A stretch of 48,414 nt of DNA. It comes from Mycoplasmatota bacterium (GTDB lineage: Bacteria; Bacillota_I; Bacilli_A; Izemoplasmatales; Izemoplasmataceae). Numbering within the stretch: the stretch's first letter is position 1; each line of letters starts with the position of its first letter. The position numbers and the translations under genes were made by a program. The notes under the pieces are model-generated. The model searched no databases and had not been told where the DNA came from. It saw only the letters and a list, made by a program, of their open reading frames with translations. The stretch covers positions 1 to 48,414 of the forward strand of contig JAUVLT010000006.1 of NCBI GenBank assembly GCA_030600605.1, in the 5' to 3' direction. Below, piece after piece: positions 17,876-26,475 of this stretch.

Positions 17876-19711
17876 TTAATTAATGTTATCTTCTTCTACT
17901 CTATTTTCCTTACTTGCTCTTTTACGGTCTTTTTCGTCCAGTATTTTTTTACGGAGCCTAATTGCATCTGGAGTTATTTCTACTAATTCATCACTATTAA
18001 TAAACTCTAGTGCCTCTTCTAAAGTAAATCTTCTTGGATCAAGAAGTTTTACCGCCTCATCAGTTCCACTTGCACGAACATTTGTTAATTGTTTATTTTT
18101 ACAGGGATTTACAACTAAGTCATTTTTTCTTGAATTTTGTCCTACTATCATGCCAGCATAAACTCTAATAGCAGGATCAACAAACATTTTTCCTCTTTCA
18201 CTTAAACTAAATAAAGAGTAAGCCATTGTTTTACCGCTAACTTTTGATATAAATACACCGTTTCTGGTTGATGGAATATTCCCTGCATAAGGTTGATAAG
18301 AATCAAATGATTTTTCAATAGTTCCTTGTCCTTTTGTAGTATTAATAAATTCGCTTCGATATCCAATAAGACCTCTAGTAGGTACTAAATATTCTACTTT
18401 TGTATATCCGTTCTCACTATTCATGTATTGTATTATCCCTTTTCTTAAATTCATTTGCGAAATTATACTACCAGCAAATAAATCAGGAACTGATACATTA
18501 ACTTTTTCAAAAGGTTCATGTTTTACTCCGTTAATTTCGCGATACAAAACTTCTGGTTTTGAAACACTTAGTTCAAATCCTTCTCTTCTCATACTCTCAA
18601 TTAAGATAGATAAATGCAATTCTCCTCTACCATTAACTTTATACCCATCAAGATCTTCTAATTCAGATACTTCAAGTCCAACATTAGTTTCAAGTTCCTT
18701 TAACAATCTTTGTCTAATTTGACGTGTTGTAACAAGTTTCCCACTCTGTCCTACAAATGGTGAACTGTTCACTAAGAAATTCATTGAAAGGGTTGGTTTC
18801 TCAATGTCAATCATTTCCATAGGATCAATATGTTCAACATCACAAACTGTTTCACCTATAACGATATCCGGGATTCCAACAATGCTTACGATATCCCCTG
18901 CATATACTTCTTGTTTTTCAATTTTTGATAATCCTTCATTTACGAATAATTTAGATATTTTTCTTTTTACTACTTCACCATCTCTTTTACTAATTGCTAT
19001 AATACTATTTCTCTTAATTGTTCCTTTTGTAACTCTACCAGTACCTAATCTTCCTAAATAATTATCATATCCTAATGTTGAAACCTGCATTTGTAATGGT
19101 TCTGTCTCACTATATGGATATAATCCAACGTGATTAAGTAAAAGATCAAATAGAGGATCCAAATTTTTTGATTCATCTCCCATATCAAGCATAGCAATTC
19201 CTTCTCTAGCAATTCCATAAACTATTGGAAAATCCAATTGTTCATCAGTTGCCCCTAATTCAACAAATAAATCAAAGCTTAAATTTACTACTTCTTCAGC
19301 TCTTTCATCTTTTTTATCAATTTTATTTATAAATAAGATTGGTTTTAATCCTTGCTCTAATGATTTTTGTAATACTACTCTCGTTTGAGGCATTGGCCCT
19401 TCACTTGAATCAACTAATAATATAACAGTATCAACTGTTTTCATAATACGTTCAACTTCACTTGAAAAATCAGCATGTCCTGGAGTATCTACTATATTTA
19501 TTTTAGTTCCATTATGTTCAATAGCACAATTTTTAGAATAAATCGTAATTCCTCTTTCACGTTCAAGATCGTTACTATCCATTATTTGCTCTACGACAAC
19601 TTCATTTTTATGAAATACTCCACTTTGATTAAGTAAAGCATCAACTAAGGTTGATTTGCCAGCATCAACATGAGCTATTACAGCCACATTTATTACTCTT
19701 TGTCTTTTCAT
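17876..19711 (-). CDS. typA: TypA/BipA ribosome-associated GTPase
   Basis: A 611-residue translational GTPase (family about 605-615). The G motifs are all present: [10 protein letters not shown] (G1, about residue 13), RERGITI (G2, about 51), DTPGHADF (G3, about 76) and NKIDK (G4, about 130). The BipA C-terminal region reads [18 protein letters not shown] (about 430-447) and ends [24 protein letters not shown]. BipA binds the ribosome and aids 50S assembly and stress or low-temperature translation. It is monocistronic, between its terminator and the promoter region at 19712-19850. No unusual residues are seen. Confidence 0.96.
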   Translation of the reverse strand: MKRQRVINVAVIAHVDAGKSTLVDALLNQSGVFHKNEVVVEQIMDSNDLERERGITIYSKNCAIEHNGTKINIVDTPGHADFSSEVERIMKTVDTVILLVDSSEGPMPQTRVVLQKSLEQGLKPILFINKIDKKDERAEEVVNLSFDLFVELGATDEQLDFPIVYGIAREGIAMLDMGDESKNLDPLFDLLLNHVGLYPYSETEPLQMQVSTLGYDNYLGRLGTGRVTKGTIKRNSIIAISKRDGEVVKRKISKLFVNEGLSKIEKQEVYAGDIVSIVGIPDIVIGETVCDVEHIDPMEMIDIEKPTLSMNFLVNSSPFVGQSGKLVTTRQIRQRLLKELETNVGLEVSELEDLDGYKVNGRGELHLSILIESMRREGFELSVSKPEVLYREINGVKHEPFEKVNVSVPDLFAGSIISQMNLRKGIIQYMNSENGYTKVEYLVPTRGLIGYRSEFINTTKGQGTIEKSFDSYQPYAGNIPSTRNGVFISKVSGKTMAYSLFSLSERGKMFVDPAIRVYAGMIVGQNSRKNDLVVNPCKNKQLTNVRASGTDEAVKLLDPRRFTLEEALEFINSDELVEITPDAIRLRKKILDEKDRKRASKENRVEEDNIN

Positions 19712-19859
19712 TGTATACCTCCAAACTTCTTTTTCCAGTTTTTCTTATAAAAATATATTCTTTTAGTCCAAATAACACTATACCACATTTAGAAAATAAT
19801 GCACTATATATTACTCGTTTACTAAAAGTATTAATCAAGTATCTATATATCAAAAAAAA

Positions 19860-19884
19860 AGACAGACAAATTTTTTGTCTGTCT
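19860..19884 (-). terminator. Terminator of the EF-G-like gene
   Basis: AGACAGACAAA pairs with TTTGTCTGTCT. On the minus strand nine T residues follow. It lies just after the EF-G-like stop codon and upstream of typA. Confidence 0.92.
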
Positions 19885-19893
19885 AAAATGTTA

Positions 19894-21969
19894 TTACTCG
19901 TCTTCGTTAAGTGAACTAATTATTTTTTCTTTCAAATACTCAGGAACTTCCTCATAACGCACAAATTCACGTTGGAATACTCCTGTACCTTGTGTCATTG
20001 CCATAAGATCAATAGTATAACTAATAATTTCTGCTTCGGGAGCTTCAGCAATAATTTTTTGCTTTCCACCAAACATCGGATTCATTCCTAAAACTTGACC
20101 ACGTCTTTTGTTAATGTCCCCCATAACGTCTCCAACGTAGCTATCTTTAATAATAATTTCAAGTTTCATTATTGGTTCTAAAATTGTAGGAACACATGTT
20201 TTACAGGCGTTTTTAAATGCTAACGCAGCAGCTAATTTAAATGAAATTTCATTTGAATCTACCGCATGATAAGATCCATCATATAACGTTGCTTTAACGC
20301 CAATAACTGGGAATCCAGCAAGTGGACCCTTTTGGAATGTATCAATCAAACCTTTTTCAACAGCAGGAAAATATCCCCTTGGAACACTTCCGCCATGAAT
20401 TTCCTCAGTAAACTCAAATTCACTTTCATTTGGATTAATTGGTTCAAAACGCATTTTTACAACACCAAATTGACCAGAACCACCAGATTGTTTTTTATGG
20501 CGTCCTTCTGCTTCTACCTTCTTCTTAATACTTTCACGGTAAACAATTTGTTGATTTTTCAAATCCACTTCAACACCAAATGAATTTTTAAGTTTTTCTA
20601 ACATATAGTTAATGTGTGTCATTCCTTGCCCACCAATTAAAAGTTGAGCTGTTTCTCTATTACGTTTGTATTCAAAAGATGGATCTTCTATTACTAATCT
20701 ATGAAGAGCAGTTGAAATTTTGTCTTCATCTTTTTTCTTTTTTGGATGAATAGCAACATAGATCGTAGCTGAAGGGATTTCTGGCCCATCAAGAACTATT
20801 GGATTCTTTAAATCAGCTATAGTACAACCAGTATACATTTCATCAATTTTGATAACAACACCTACATCACCAGCATCAAGTGATTCAACACTGATTTGTT
20901 CTTTTCCTCTCATAGTCGAGATTGTCCCTATTTTTACAGTTTTATTTGTATTTGTTACAACTACTTTTTGGCCACTTACTAATGATCCAGAAAATACTTT
21001 AATAAAATTGATTGAACCAATAAATGGATCGATAATTGTTTTAAACACATATGCTGAGAATGGTTCATCAATTGTTGTTTTACGACTTACTGCTTCATCA
21101 GTTTTTGGATCTTTGCCCACTTTTGGCTTAAGATCATTAGGTGCTGGCATAAACTTTCCAATCATTTCAAGTAGATCTCTAACTCCAATATCCTTTAATA
21201 CAGAACCAATAACAACTGGTTTAAGATCACCCGAAAGAACACCTTGACGTAGCCCATCACAAATTTCATCATATGTAAGTTCTTCCCCTGAAAAATATTT
21301 ATCAAGTAATTCTTCCGAAGCCATTGCTACTGCTTCTACGATTTGTTCTCTTAATTCTCTAACTTTATCAACTAAATTTTCAGGAATTGGTTTTTCAACC
21401 AGTTTTCCATTTTCTAATACAATGGCTCTCATGTCAATTAAATTGATATACCCTTTAAAGTCATTATTTTCGATAACCGGCCATAAAAATGGAACAGCTT
21501 TATTTCCAAGTAACTTTTGAAGTCTTTCAAGAAGTCCATCAAACTTAATATTATCTTTGTCCATTTTATTAACAAAGATAATCGTTGGAATATTTCTTTC
21601 ACTAACGTCATCTAAAACTAATTCAGAACCAATATCAATTCCTTTACTTCCATCAATCATTACTACTGCACCTTTAACAACAGAAAGTGCTTGATACACT
21701 TCACTTACTAGTTCTCTATTCCCTGGTGTATCCAAAAAGTTGAATTTATAACCATCGTGTTCTACAGGAATTAAACTAGTAGAAATTGAAGTAAGATGGT
21801 TTTTCTCTTCTGATAGATAATCAGAAGTTGTACTTTTATCCTCTACTCTACCCTTCTTTGTTTTCGTACCAGTTACATAAAGTACTGATTCCATAAAAGA
21901 GGTCTTCCCTGAGCCAGGATTACCTACAACTGCAATGGTACGTAAGTGTTCAATGTCATATTTTTTCAT
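19894..21969 (-). CDS. EF-G-like translational GTPase (second, divergent copy type)
   Basis: A 691-residue protein with the five-domain EF-G layout. The N-terminal G domain departs from canonical EF-G: G1 is GNPGSGKTS in place of AHIDAGKTT, G3 is DTPGNREL in place of DTPGHVDF, and the switch I RGITI motif is missing, with EEKNHLTSIST in that place. NKMDKD (G4) is present. Domain IV and V signatures are present (SGGSGQFGVVKMRFEP at about residue 484; GDVMGDINKRRGQVLGM at about 610). This is the 'elongation factor G-like' subfamily found beside true EF-G in several phyla. Its role is not settled; a ribosome-recycling or stress role is plausible. The loss of the G3 His and of RGITI suggests altered GTP hydrolysis. 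Confidence 0.85.
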   Translation of the reverse strand: MKKYDIEHLRTIAVVGNPGSGKTSFMESVLYVTGTKTKKGRVEDKSTTSDYLSEEKNHLTSISTSLIPVEHDGYKFNFLDTPGNRELVSEVYQALSVVKGAVVMIDGSKGIDIGSELVLDDVSERNIPTIIFVNKMDKDNIKFDGLLERLQKLLGNKAVPFLWPVIENNDFKGYINLIDMRAIVLENGKLVEKPIPENLVDKVRELREQIVEAVAMASEELLDKYFSGEELTYDEICDGLRQGVLSGDLKPVVIGSVLKDIGVRDLLEMIGKFMPAPNDLKPKVGKDPKTDEAVSRKTTIDEPFSAYVFKTIIDPFIGSINFIKVFSGSLVSGQKVVVTNTNKTVKIGTISTMRGKEQISVESLDAGDVGVVIKIDEMYTGCTIADLKNPIVLDGPEIPSATIYVAIHPKKKKDEDKISTALHRLVIEDPSFEYKRNRETAQLLIGGQGMTHINYMLEKLKNSFGVEVDLKNQQIVYRESIKKKVEAEGRHKKQSGGSGQFGVVKMRFEPINPNESEFEFTEEIHGGSVPRGYFPAVEKGLIDTFQKGPLAGFPVIGVKATLYDGSYHAVDSNEISFKLAAALAFKNACKTCVPTILEPIMKLEIIIKDSYVGDVMGDINKRRGQVLGMNPMFGGKQKIIAEAPEAEIISYTIDLMAMTQGTGVFQREFVRYEEVPEYLKEKIISSLNEDE

Positions 21970-22106
21970 CGTATACTTCCTTCCATAAATTGCTTTTATT
22001 TTTTATGACTTCTCCTTATTATATCATATCAATTTATTAAACAATGTTTTTTGTTAAAAAAATAAAAAATAATATTTAGACAAAATATATTGCAAGTATA
22101 TCTATC

Positions 22107-22157
22107 AAAAATAACTACATATTCAAGTGTTCCTATCATTGAATATGTAGTTATTTT
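22107..22157 (-). terminator. Terminator of the methyltransferase gene
   Basis: A 19-bp perfect stem (22107-22125 with 22139-22157) and a 13-base loop. It is followed on the minus strand by a short T-stretch and lies ten bases after the methyltransferase stop. Confidence 0.85.
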
Positions 22158-22166
22158 TTCATCTTT

Positions 22167-22769
22167 TTATAGTGGTTCACAAATATACCAAGCAGCTTGT
22201 TTTTTTACATTTATGACTCTAACAGATTTAAAATTTTCAGTTAATTCAGTCTTCACATTTTTGATAAAATTAAAATAATCTCCACCTTCAAACCACTCAA
22301 TGAGATTAGTAAAAAATGCTCGTTCTTCATTATAATCATGAATGACAACAAAATGTTTAGTAAGTCTACTCATTTCCTGATACATTTGTATTCTTTCTTC
22401 TTTTTTTAATCCATGCGCAACATAAGACGCAATTGACAAATCAAAACTCTTATTAGGAAATGGTAGTTTTGAACAAGTATTACATCTCACAAAATTTATT
22501 GCTTTATTCCCAGGTTTTTTAATTCCAATTTTCAACATCTTTTCTGCTGGTTCTATCCCTGTAACCTGTAATCCTTCTTGATTTAAAGCTGAGCATAAAG
22601 CTCCTGTTCCACAACCAACATCAATGATAGTTTGATATTTCGAATAATCTATATCATTACGCATTTCATCAATTATTACAAGGTAATTTTTCTTTTGAGA
22701 ATTATAAAAAAGCCCATAAATAGGTGCTATAAAATTGAATAGAAAATTCTTTTTTCTCTTTTCGCTCAT
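22167..22769 (-). CDS. Class I SAM-dependent methyltransferase
   Basis: A 200-residue methyltransferase. The SAM-binding motif I IIDVGCGTGALC is at about residues 48-59, an acidic residue ends beta-2 (VTGIEPAEKML, about 69-79), and the motif IV-like stretch PFPNKSFDLSIASYVAHGL is at about 102-120. The N-terminus (FNFIAPIYGLFYNSQ) resembles UbiE/MenG-type enzymes that act on quinones. The match is too general to name a substrate, and no quinone genes are near. The start is set by AAGGAGACTG. It is monocistronic with its own terminator. Confidence 0.75.
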   Translation of the reverse strand: MSEKRKKNFLFNFIAPIYGLFYNSQKKNYLVIIDEMRNDIDYSKYQTIIDVGCGTGALCSALNQEGLQVTGIEPAEKMLKIGIKKPGNKAINFVRCNTCSKLPFPNKSFDLSIASYVAHGLKKEERIQMYQEMSRLTKHFVVIHDYNEERAFFTNLIEWFEGGDYFNFIKNVKTELTENFKSVRVINVKKQAAWYICEPL

Positions 22770-22993
22770 AATTACAGTCTCCTTAAATATTCAATAAACA
22801 CAATATTAATTTTCTCTTGTTTTTAATTATATGTGAAAAAACTAAAAATGTAAACATAAGATTATTTGGCTTTATCAATCGATAATATTTCTACTAACAC
22901 AGATAATAATCATAATTTTTTTCCTTTATTCGTATTAGTAAGTTTAAAATAATATATAGTCTTTTTTCTTCACATTATTAAGATTTCTATATA

Positions 22994-23023
22994 AAAAGTC
23001 TATTCCGGTTGGAATAGACTTTT
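22994..23023 (-). terminator. Terminator of the deoxynucleoside kinase gene
   Basis: AAAAGTCTATTCC pairs with GGAATAGACTTTT around GGTT, followed by a T-rich stretch on the minus strand. It lies about 30 bases after the kinase stop. Confidence 0.85.
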
Positions 23024-23053
23024 CTAACACTATATACTCAATACGAAATATAT

Positions 23054-23671
23054 CTACTTTTGTAATTTTTCGTAACGTGCTTCAATAGTATCACAAATTC
23101 TCTTAAATTCTTTAGCCTCAAACATATTACCTATATTTAAATAGAGAATCTTTTCTTGAGGAACTTGATAATTCTTAAAGATGCGATCTAATACATCAAA
23201 GTAATTCTTATAATGAAATTTCAAATAGTCATGTTGATCTTTTTCAATGTCTCTACCACGTTTTCTAACGTTATCAAATAATTGATCTTCAGTTCGAACT
23301 AAAACAAGATGAATGTCTACATCTGGTAAACGTTTTAAATGCTCATCAGCAATAGCATATGTTAATGCAACTTCATATGCTGACATAATACCTTCTAAAC
23401 GCAATAATTCTGTAAACACAAGATTAGAAAATAATGTTGAATCAAAAATACAAGATTTAAAAGATTTAGAATTCCACATTAATAAAAATAATGATGAATA
23501 AAAAGCGTTTTGACTTAATAAAGCAAAGGTTTTTTTATTTTCGTAAAACAAAGGTAAATACTCGTTTTTTTCAACTGGTTCAGCTACCATTGGAACCTTG
23601 TAATGCTCTGATAATAATTTAGATAAAGTTGATTTCCCAGAACCAATTGGTCCGATTATTCCTATTCTCAT
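23054..23671 (-). CDS. Deoxynucleoside kinase (dGK/dAK/dCK family)
   Basis: A 205-residue kinase of the deoxynucleoside kinase family, which phosphorylates deoxynucleosides for salvage. It has P-loop GPIGSGKST (residues 7-15), the substrate segment VAEPVEKNEYLPLFYENKK (about 29-47) and LID-like RKRGRDIEKDQ (about 135-145). The normal DRS/ERS motif, whose Arg and Asp/Glu bind the substrate, reads IFDST (about 75-79): the Arg is replaced. Salvage fits the nearby 5'-nucleotidase and an organism with limited de novo synthesis. A dGK/dAK-like specificity is most likely, but the altered motif leaves this open. Confidence 0.8.
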   Translation of the reverse strand: MRIGIIGPIGSGKSTLSKLLSEHYKVPMVAEPVEKNEYLPLFYENKKTFALLSQNAFYSSLFLLMWNSKSFKSCIFDSTLFSNLVFTELLRLEGIMSAYEVALTYAIADEHLKRLPDVDIHLVLVRTEDQLFDNVRKRGRDIEKDQHDYLKFHYKNYFDVLDRIFKNYQVPQEKILYLNIGNMFEAKEFKRICDTIEARYEKLQK

Positions 23672-23909
23672 ATTAATCTCCTTAGTGTAAAACTATAAAA
23701 TAATTATATATAAAATATATTACTAAGTCAAAGCTAACTTGTTATTTTGTGTTTTATATGTAATCTTTATGTATTTGTTACACATCACTTAATACTGCCG
23801 TTTATATAAAATATGCTGTGAAGCAATATAAGATAATCAAATTGGAGAAGTTTAAAATCCCTAGAAGATAACCGCATCCATATAAAAAAATGTAATTAAT
23901 AATGATAAT

Positions 23910-24146
23910 TCAATTAAATATATTTAGTAGTTGAATGTTTTTATATACTACTTCTTTCCCTACTCTTTCAGAAATAATAAATCCTTCAGCTTCTAAGCTT
24001 TTTAAATATTTTGTCGCTGTTGGTCTCGATATATTAAGTTCACTCCTAAAGAATTCATTTTTAGTATATAGATATCCAAATAAGTGATTCACCATCTCTT
24101 CAGAGTAAATACTAGGCAAACGTAAATTCATTTCTATTTTTGTCAT
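23910..24146 (-). pseudogene. C-terminal remnant of a Fic family protein (winged helix part only)
   Basis: A 78-residue reading frame whose sequence (PSIYSEEMVNHLFGYLYTK and SRPTATKYLKSLEAEGFIISERVGKEVVYKN) matches the C-terminal winged-helix tail of Fic proteins of the COG3177 type. The catalytic Fic core HPFxxGNG is absent. The frame upstream ends in a stop a few codons before the ATG. No ribosome site is seen. It therefore looks like a fragment left after a larger fic gene was cut away. It lies next to block A of the ssrA-derived repeats, at the outer edge of the accessory island. A free-standing small DNA-binding protein is a weaker alternative. Confidence 0.55.
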
Positions 24147-24217
24147 AAATTGTAGTATTCATTTTTGTTGTCAAATATATTGTATCCCATTGAGGTAGCT
24201 CTTTGACACTCCTTTTC

Positions 24218-24311
24218 AAACAAAAACCCAGAAATCTTATTACGACTAACCAAAGCCATATGATTTTCCAGGACGCGGGTACTATTGGTGGAGTTGAGTT
24301 TGGACCAACCC
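24218..24311. repeat. ssrA-3'-end repeat block A, with hairpin
   Basis: The core TGGTGGAGTTGAG at 24286-24298 is identical to the complement of the last 13 bases of ssrA. Before it is ACAAAAACC followed by a hairpin-forming stretch (24227-24272) and GGACGCGGGTACTATTGG, as in blocks D and E. On the minus strand the hairpin is followed by a run of T. Unlike in C and D, the right arm here is TTTGGACCAACCCCTTTC. It marks the outer limit of the island, next to the Fic remnant. The 24147-24524 interval holds only this block and the promoter of the following operon. Confidence 0.8.
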
Positions 24312-24443
24312 CTTTCACAATAATAAACAGAAATACTTATGATTAACTATTCTATTCACATCATAATTTGGAAATCGCATTATGACCACGTTACCTAGGT
24401 TTAATTTCAAAAATAGTTTATAATAGGATAATTGTACAATATA

Positions 24444-24503
24444 TCGCTAATACTTGACTAAATGTCGCTAATACTTGACATTTATTGAATGAAATGATAT
24501 TCT
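24444..24503 (+). promoter_or_regulatory. Operator/promoter of the HTH-membrane operon
   Basis: The 15-mer TCGCTAATACTTGAC occurs twice, at 24444-24458 and 24465-24479, 21 bases apart (two helical turns). The second copy supplies -35 TTGACA (24475-24480). With a 17-base spacer the -10 is TATTCT (24498-24503). Direct repeats over the -35 suggest cooperative binding of a repressor, most likely the HTH protein of this operon. Confidence 0.6.
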
Positions 24504-24524
24504 TTTATTGAAATGAGGTGTGTT

Positions 24525-24842
24525 ATGGATAAGGAAAAGATTCTACAAAAAGCACAAAAAGATCAGAATGATGAACGATATAGAGTAATAATGACGAAGG
24601 GGACCTTGGTTGGTCTTGGGATGATGCTGGTAACTGTATTATTTCTAATTGTTTGGAATTTAATACAAGGTGAATTGATTTATGACTATATGTTAATTGT
24701 TTCATCACAATTAGTTGCCTTCAGTGTATTCCAATATATGAGAATGCCTGAAAAGAAAATATACGTATTATTAATTGTAGTCTTATCGTTGTTATTTATT
24801 GCAAATTTAATAGTCTATATAGCAAGTTTTGGAGTGATTTAA
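24525..24842 (+). CDS. Small membrane protein, first gene of HTH operon (DUF6442-like)
   Basis: I start this at ATG 24525 (MDKEKILQKAQKDQND), since GAGGTG lies just upstream; the in-frame ATG at 24513 overlaps that ribosome site. The protein has 105 residues with a charged N-terminus of about 25 residues and three transmembrane segments (about 27-48, 54-70, 76-100). This pattern, ahead of a short XRE-type regulator, is common in Firmicutes and resembles DUF6442 proteins; function unknown. The regulator starts one base after its stop. Confidence 0.65.
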   Translation: MDKEKILQKAQKDQNDERYRVIMTKGTLVGLGMMLVTVLFLIVWNLIQGELIYDYMLIVSSQLVAFSVFQYMRMPEKKIYVLLIVVLSLLFIANLIVYIASFGVI

Positions 24843-24843
24843 T

Positions 24844-25062
24844 ATGAAGAAAAACGATCAATTACTCTTACATAATAGATTAAAAGTTGCTCGTGCTGAA
24901 AAAAGCATCACACAATTAGATTTATCAAAATTGGTGGGAGTATCACGCCAAACTATAAACTCAATTGAAAAAGCACAATTTAATCCATCAGCAAAACTAG
25001 CATTATTAGTCTGCATCGCATTAGATAAGAAATTTGAAGAACTATTTTATTTTGAAGTGTAG
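24844..25062 (+). CDS. Short XRE-family (YozG-like) HTH regulator
   Basis: A 72-residue Cro/CI-type helix-turn-helix protein with little else. The HTH is KSITQLDLSKLVGVSRQTINSIEKAQFNPS (about residues 20-49) and the end is FEELFYFEV, typical of YozG-like regulators that pair with membrane proteins. It starts one base after the preceding membrane gene and is followed by another membrane gene 11 bases on. A 15-bp direct repeat over the operon's -35 is a likely autoregulatory operator. Confidence 0.85.
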   Translation: MKKNDQLLLHNRLKVARAEKSITQLDLSKLVGVSRQTINSIEKAQFNPSAKLALLVCIALDKKFEELFYFEV

Positions 25063-25073
25063 GGGGGATATTT

Positions 25074-25862
25074 ATGTCATTTATTAAAAAGAATATGGAT
25101 TGGTTTCTTGTAGCATTTTATGCTCTTGCAACATTGTCATATCCAACAATCAAATTCATTACAGATATGTTACATTTTATTAACAATCACGGAAGTGAAA
25201 AAAAGAGCATAATGTTTCTATGGCGTTACATGTTATTAGATTCAGGTATGTCGGACTATCTTTATTCAGTAATGTTTTTTGTTTTACTATTACCAATACC
25301 TATTGTGATTCTTTCATCATATAGATTTCAGAAAAATGTTAATGAGAAAAATCTAATCCAGGATAATTTTAGCAAAGAAAATAATCAAAAGATTTTTAGA
25401 GAATTATTATATGCATATAAGAGAGTTATAATCTATATTTCTATTATTTCTTTATCAATGCTGCTTATTATCATTATTATCCCAAATAGTGGTCTTTACC
25501 TAAAAGGAGGTAACGAGGTAGGAGATGCCTTAAAAATGAACTTAGGACTACTTTTATTTGCATTAATAGTTACAAATGTGAGTGTAATTATTGTGAGATT
25601 CAGCAAAAAATATCGATACACTTTAATTATAAGCGTTTTAGGTTTTGTAATTGGAACACTATTGATAGGATTATTATTCGAAGGAATTAGAAATGCTGTT
25701 GGATTTGATTCGTTTTACCCAACGTTCATTTTGTATAATTTGATTTGGGAAACAAGAGGAATAACATACTTGATAGAATTATTTAATGGTGTTGTTACAT
25801 TCTTTATTACAGGATACGTAATTTACTTGCTCTATGTTGGAGACAAGTCCATTGAAGAATAA
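25074..25862 (+). CDS. Hypothetical membrane protein, third gene of HTH operon
   Basis: A 262-residue protein with about five transmembrane segments, starting MSFIKKNMDWFLVAFYALAT, with a GGGGGAT site before the ATG. A charged cytoplasmic region around residues 85-115 follows the second helix. No family is recognised. Its operon with a small membrane protein and a short HTH regulator suggests a regulated envelope or defence function; that is inference. This is the only multi-gene plus-strand module in the island. Confidence 0.6.
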   Translation: MSFIKKNMDWFLVAFYALATLSYPTIKFITDMLHFINNHGSEKKSIMFLWRYMLLDSGMSDYLYSVMFFVLLLPIPIVILSSYRFQKNVNEKNLIQDNFSKENNQKIFRELLYAYKRVIIYISIISLSMLLIIIIIPNSGLYLKGGNEVGDALKMNLGLLLFALIVTNVSVIIVRFSKKYRYTLIISVLGFVIGTLLIGLLFEGIRNAVGFDSFYPTFILYNLIWETRGITYLIELFNGVVTFFITGYVIYLLYVGDKSIEE

Positions 25863-25933
25863 ATAAAGACAAGTAGTTAAACAAATACGATCTATTTATC
25901 AGGAGTTTCATAACGATGATTTCTATCTATTAG

Positions 25934-25969
25934 GGTGTTGATTTCTTTAAAGGAATCACACCTTTTTTT
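25934..25969 (+). terminator. Terminator of the HTH operon
   Basis: GGTGTTGATTTCTTT pairs with AAAGGAATCACACC (one bulge, one G-T pair), followed by seven T residues, about 70 bases after the last stop. Confidence 0.85.
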
Positions 25970-26111
25970 ATTTCTATTTTCTCATTACATTTTATAATTA
26001 TCTTAACTCCCTATACTCCCTCGGTTTTTTTACAAGTAAGTTTTCTAATCTTAGTATAATTATCTTTAAACATCTTTATATAGATATTAACAGAGGTTAT
26101 TAACAATGATA

Positions 26112-26442
26112 TTGGACGCGGGTTCGATTCGCTAAAAACTCACTCCAACCCCTGTTGCAATAGGGTCCGAACGAAAAAACACCGATTTTGAAGCATGTTT
26201 TTCCTGTATTTTTGGGTAAATAAAAAACCGGAGATTCCATTAACGGCTATTTAAAGCCATCTGAAATTCCCGGACGCGGGTACTATTGTCTTGTCTTACC
26301 CGTGTTGCACGCACTTTCGCGCTGTCTTTCGGGTATTGCTTCCTAACACAAATTAAAGAAACGGCTAGTTTAGGTAAAACTGTGTTGTAAACACCTATTT
26401 AACCCCCTGTCCAACAAGGGGTGGAGTTGGGGGGTATTAAAC
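26112..26442. repeat. ssrA-derived repeat block B (331 bp)
   Basis: The block starts with TTGGACGCGGGTTCGATTCG, a tmRNA/tRNA T-arm-like sequence. It contains a hairpin at 26228-26273 (CCGG...CCGG ends, inner GGCT/AGCC pairing) with a T-run on the minus strand. Next comes a conserved segment at 26274-26346 shared with block E. It ends at 26398-26442 in a hairpin holding AACCCCCTGTCCAACAAGGG and the core GTGGAGTTG. The core sits 34 bases after the AbiEii stop codon. It has no coding potential and is richer in GC than its surroundings. Confidence 0.75.
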
Positions 26443-26475
26443 TTTTTGTTTCTTATGCATTTTGATTTGTATTTT

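Noticed and set aside
17883-19061. Plus-strand reading frames inside typA
   Set aside because: They mirror the typA gene, are low-complexity Ser-rich translations and lack ribosome sites.
24112-24318. A 68-residue minus-strand reading frame
   Set aside because: It reads through repeat block A, has a composition unlike the neighbouring genes and no ribosome site; it is a product of the repeat.
26274-26346. Group I or group II intron core in the conserved part of blocks B and E
   Set aside because: Neither the group I P7/S core nor a group II domain V hairpin is present.
26398-26442. A second, permuted (two-piece) tmRNA in block B
   Set aside because: T-arm and acceptor-like halves occur in swapped order, but there is no tag frame, no GGATTCGAC 5' motif and no pairing acceptor. 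A complete one-piece ssrA exists at 37438-37785.
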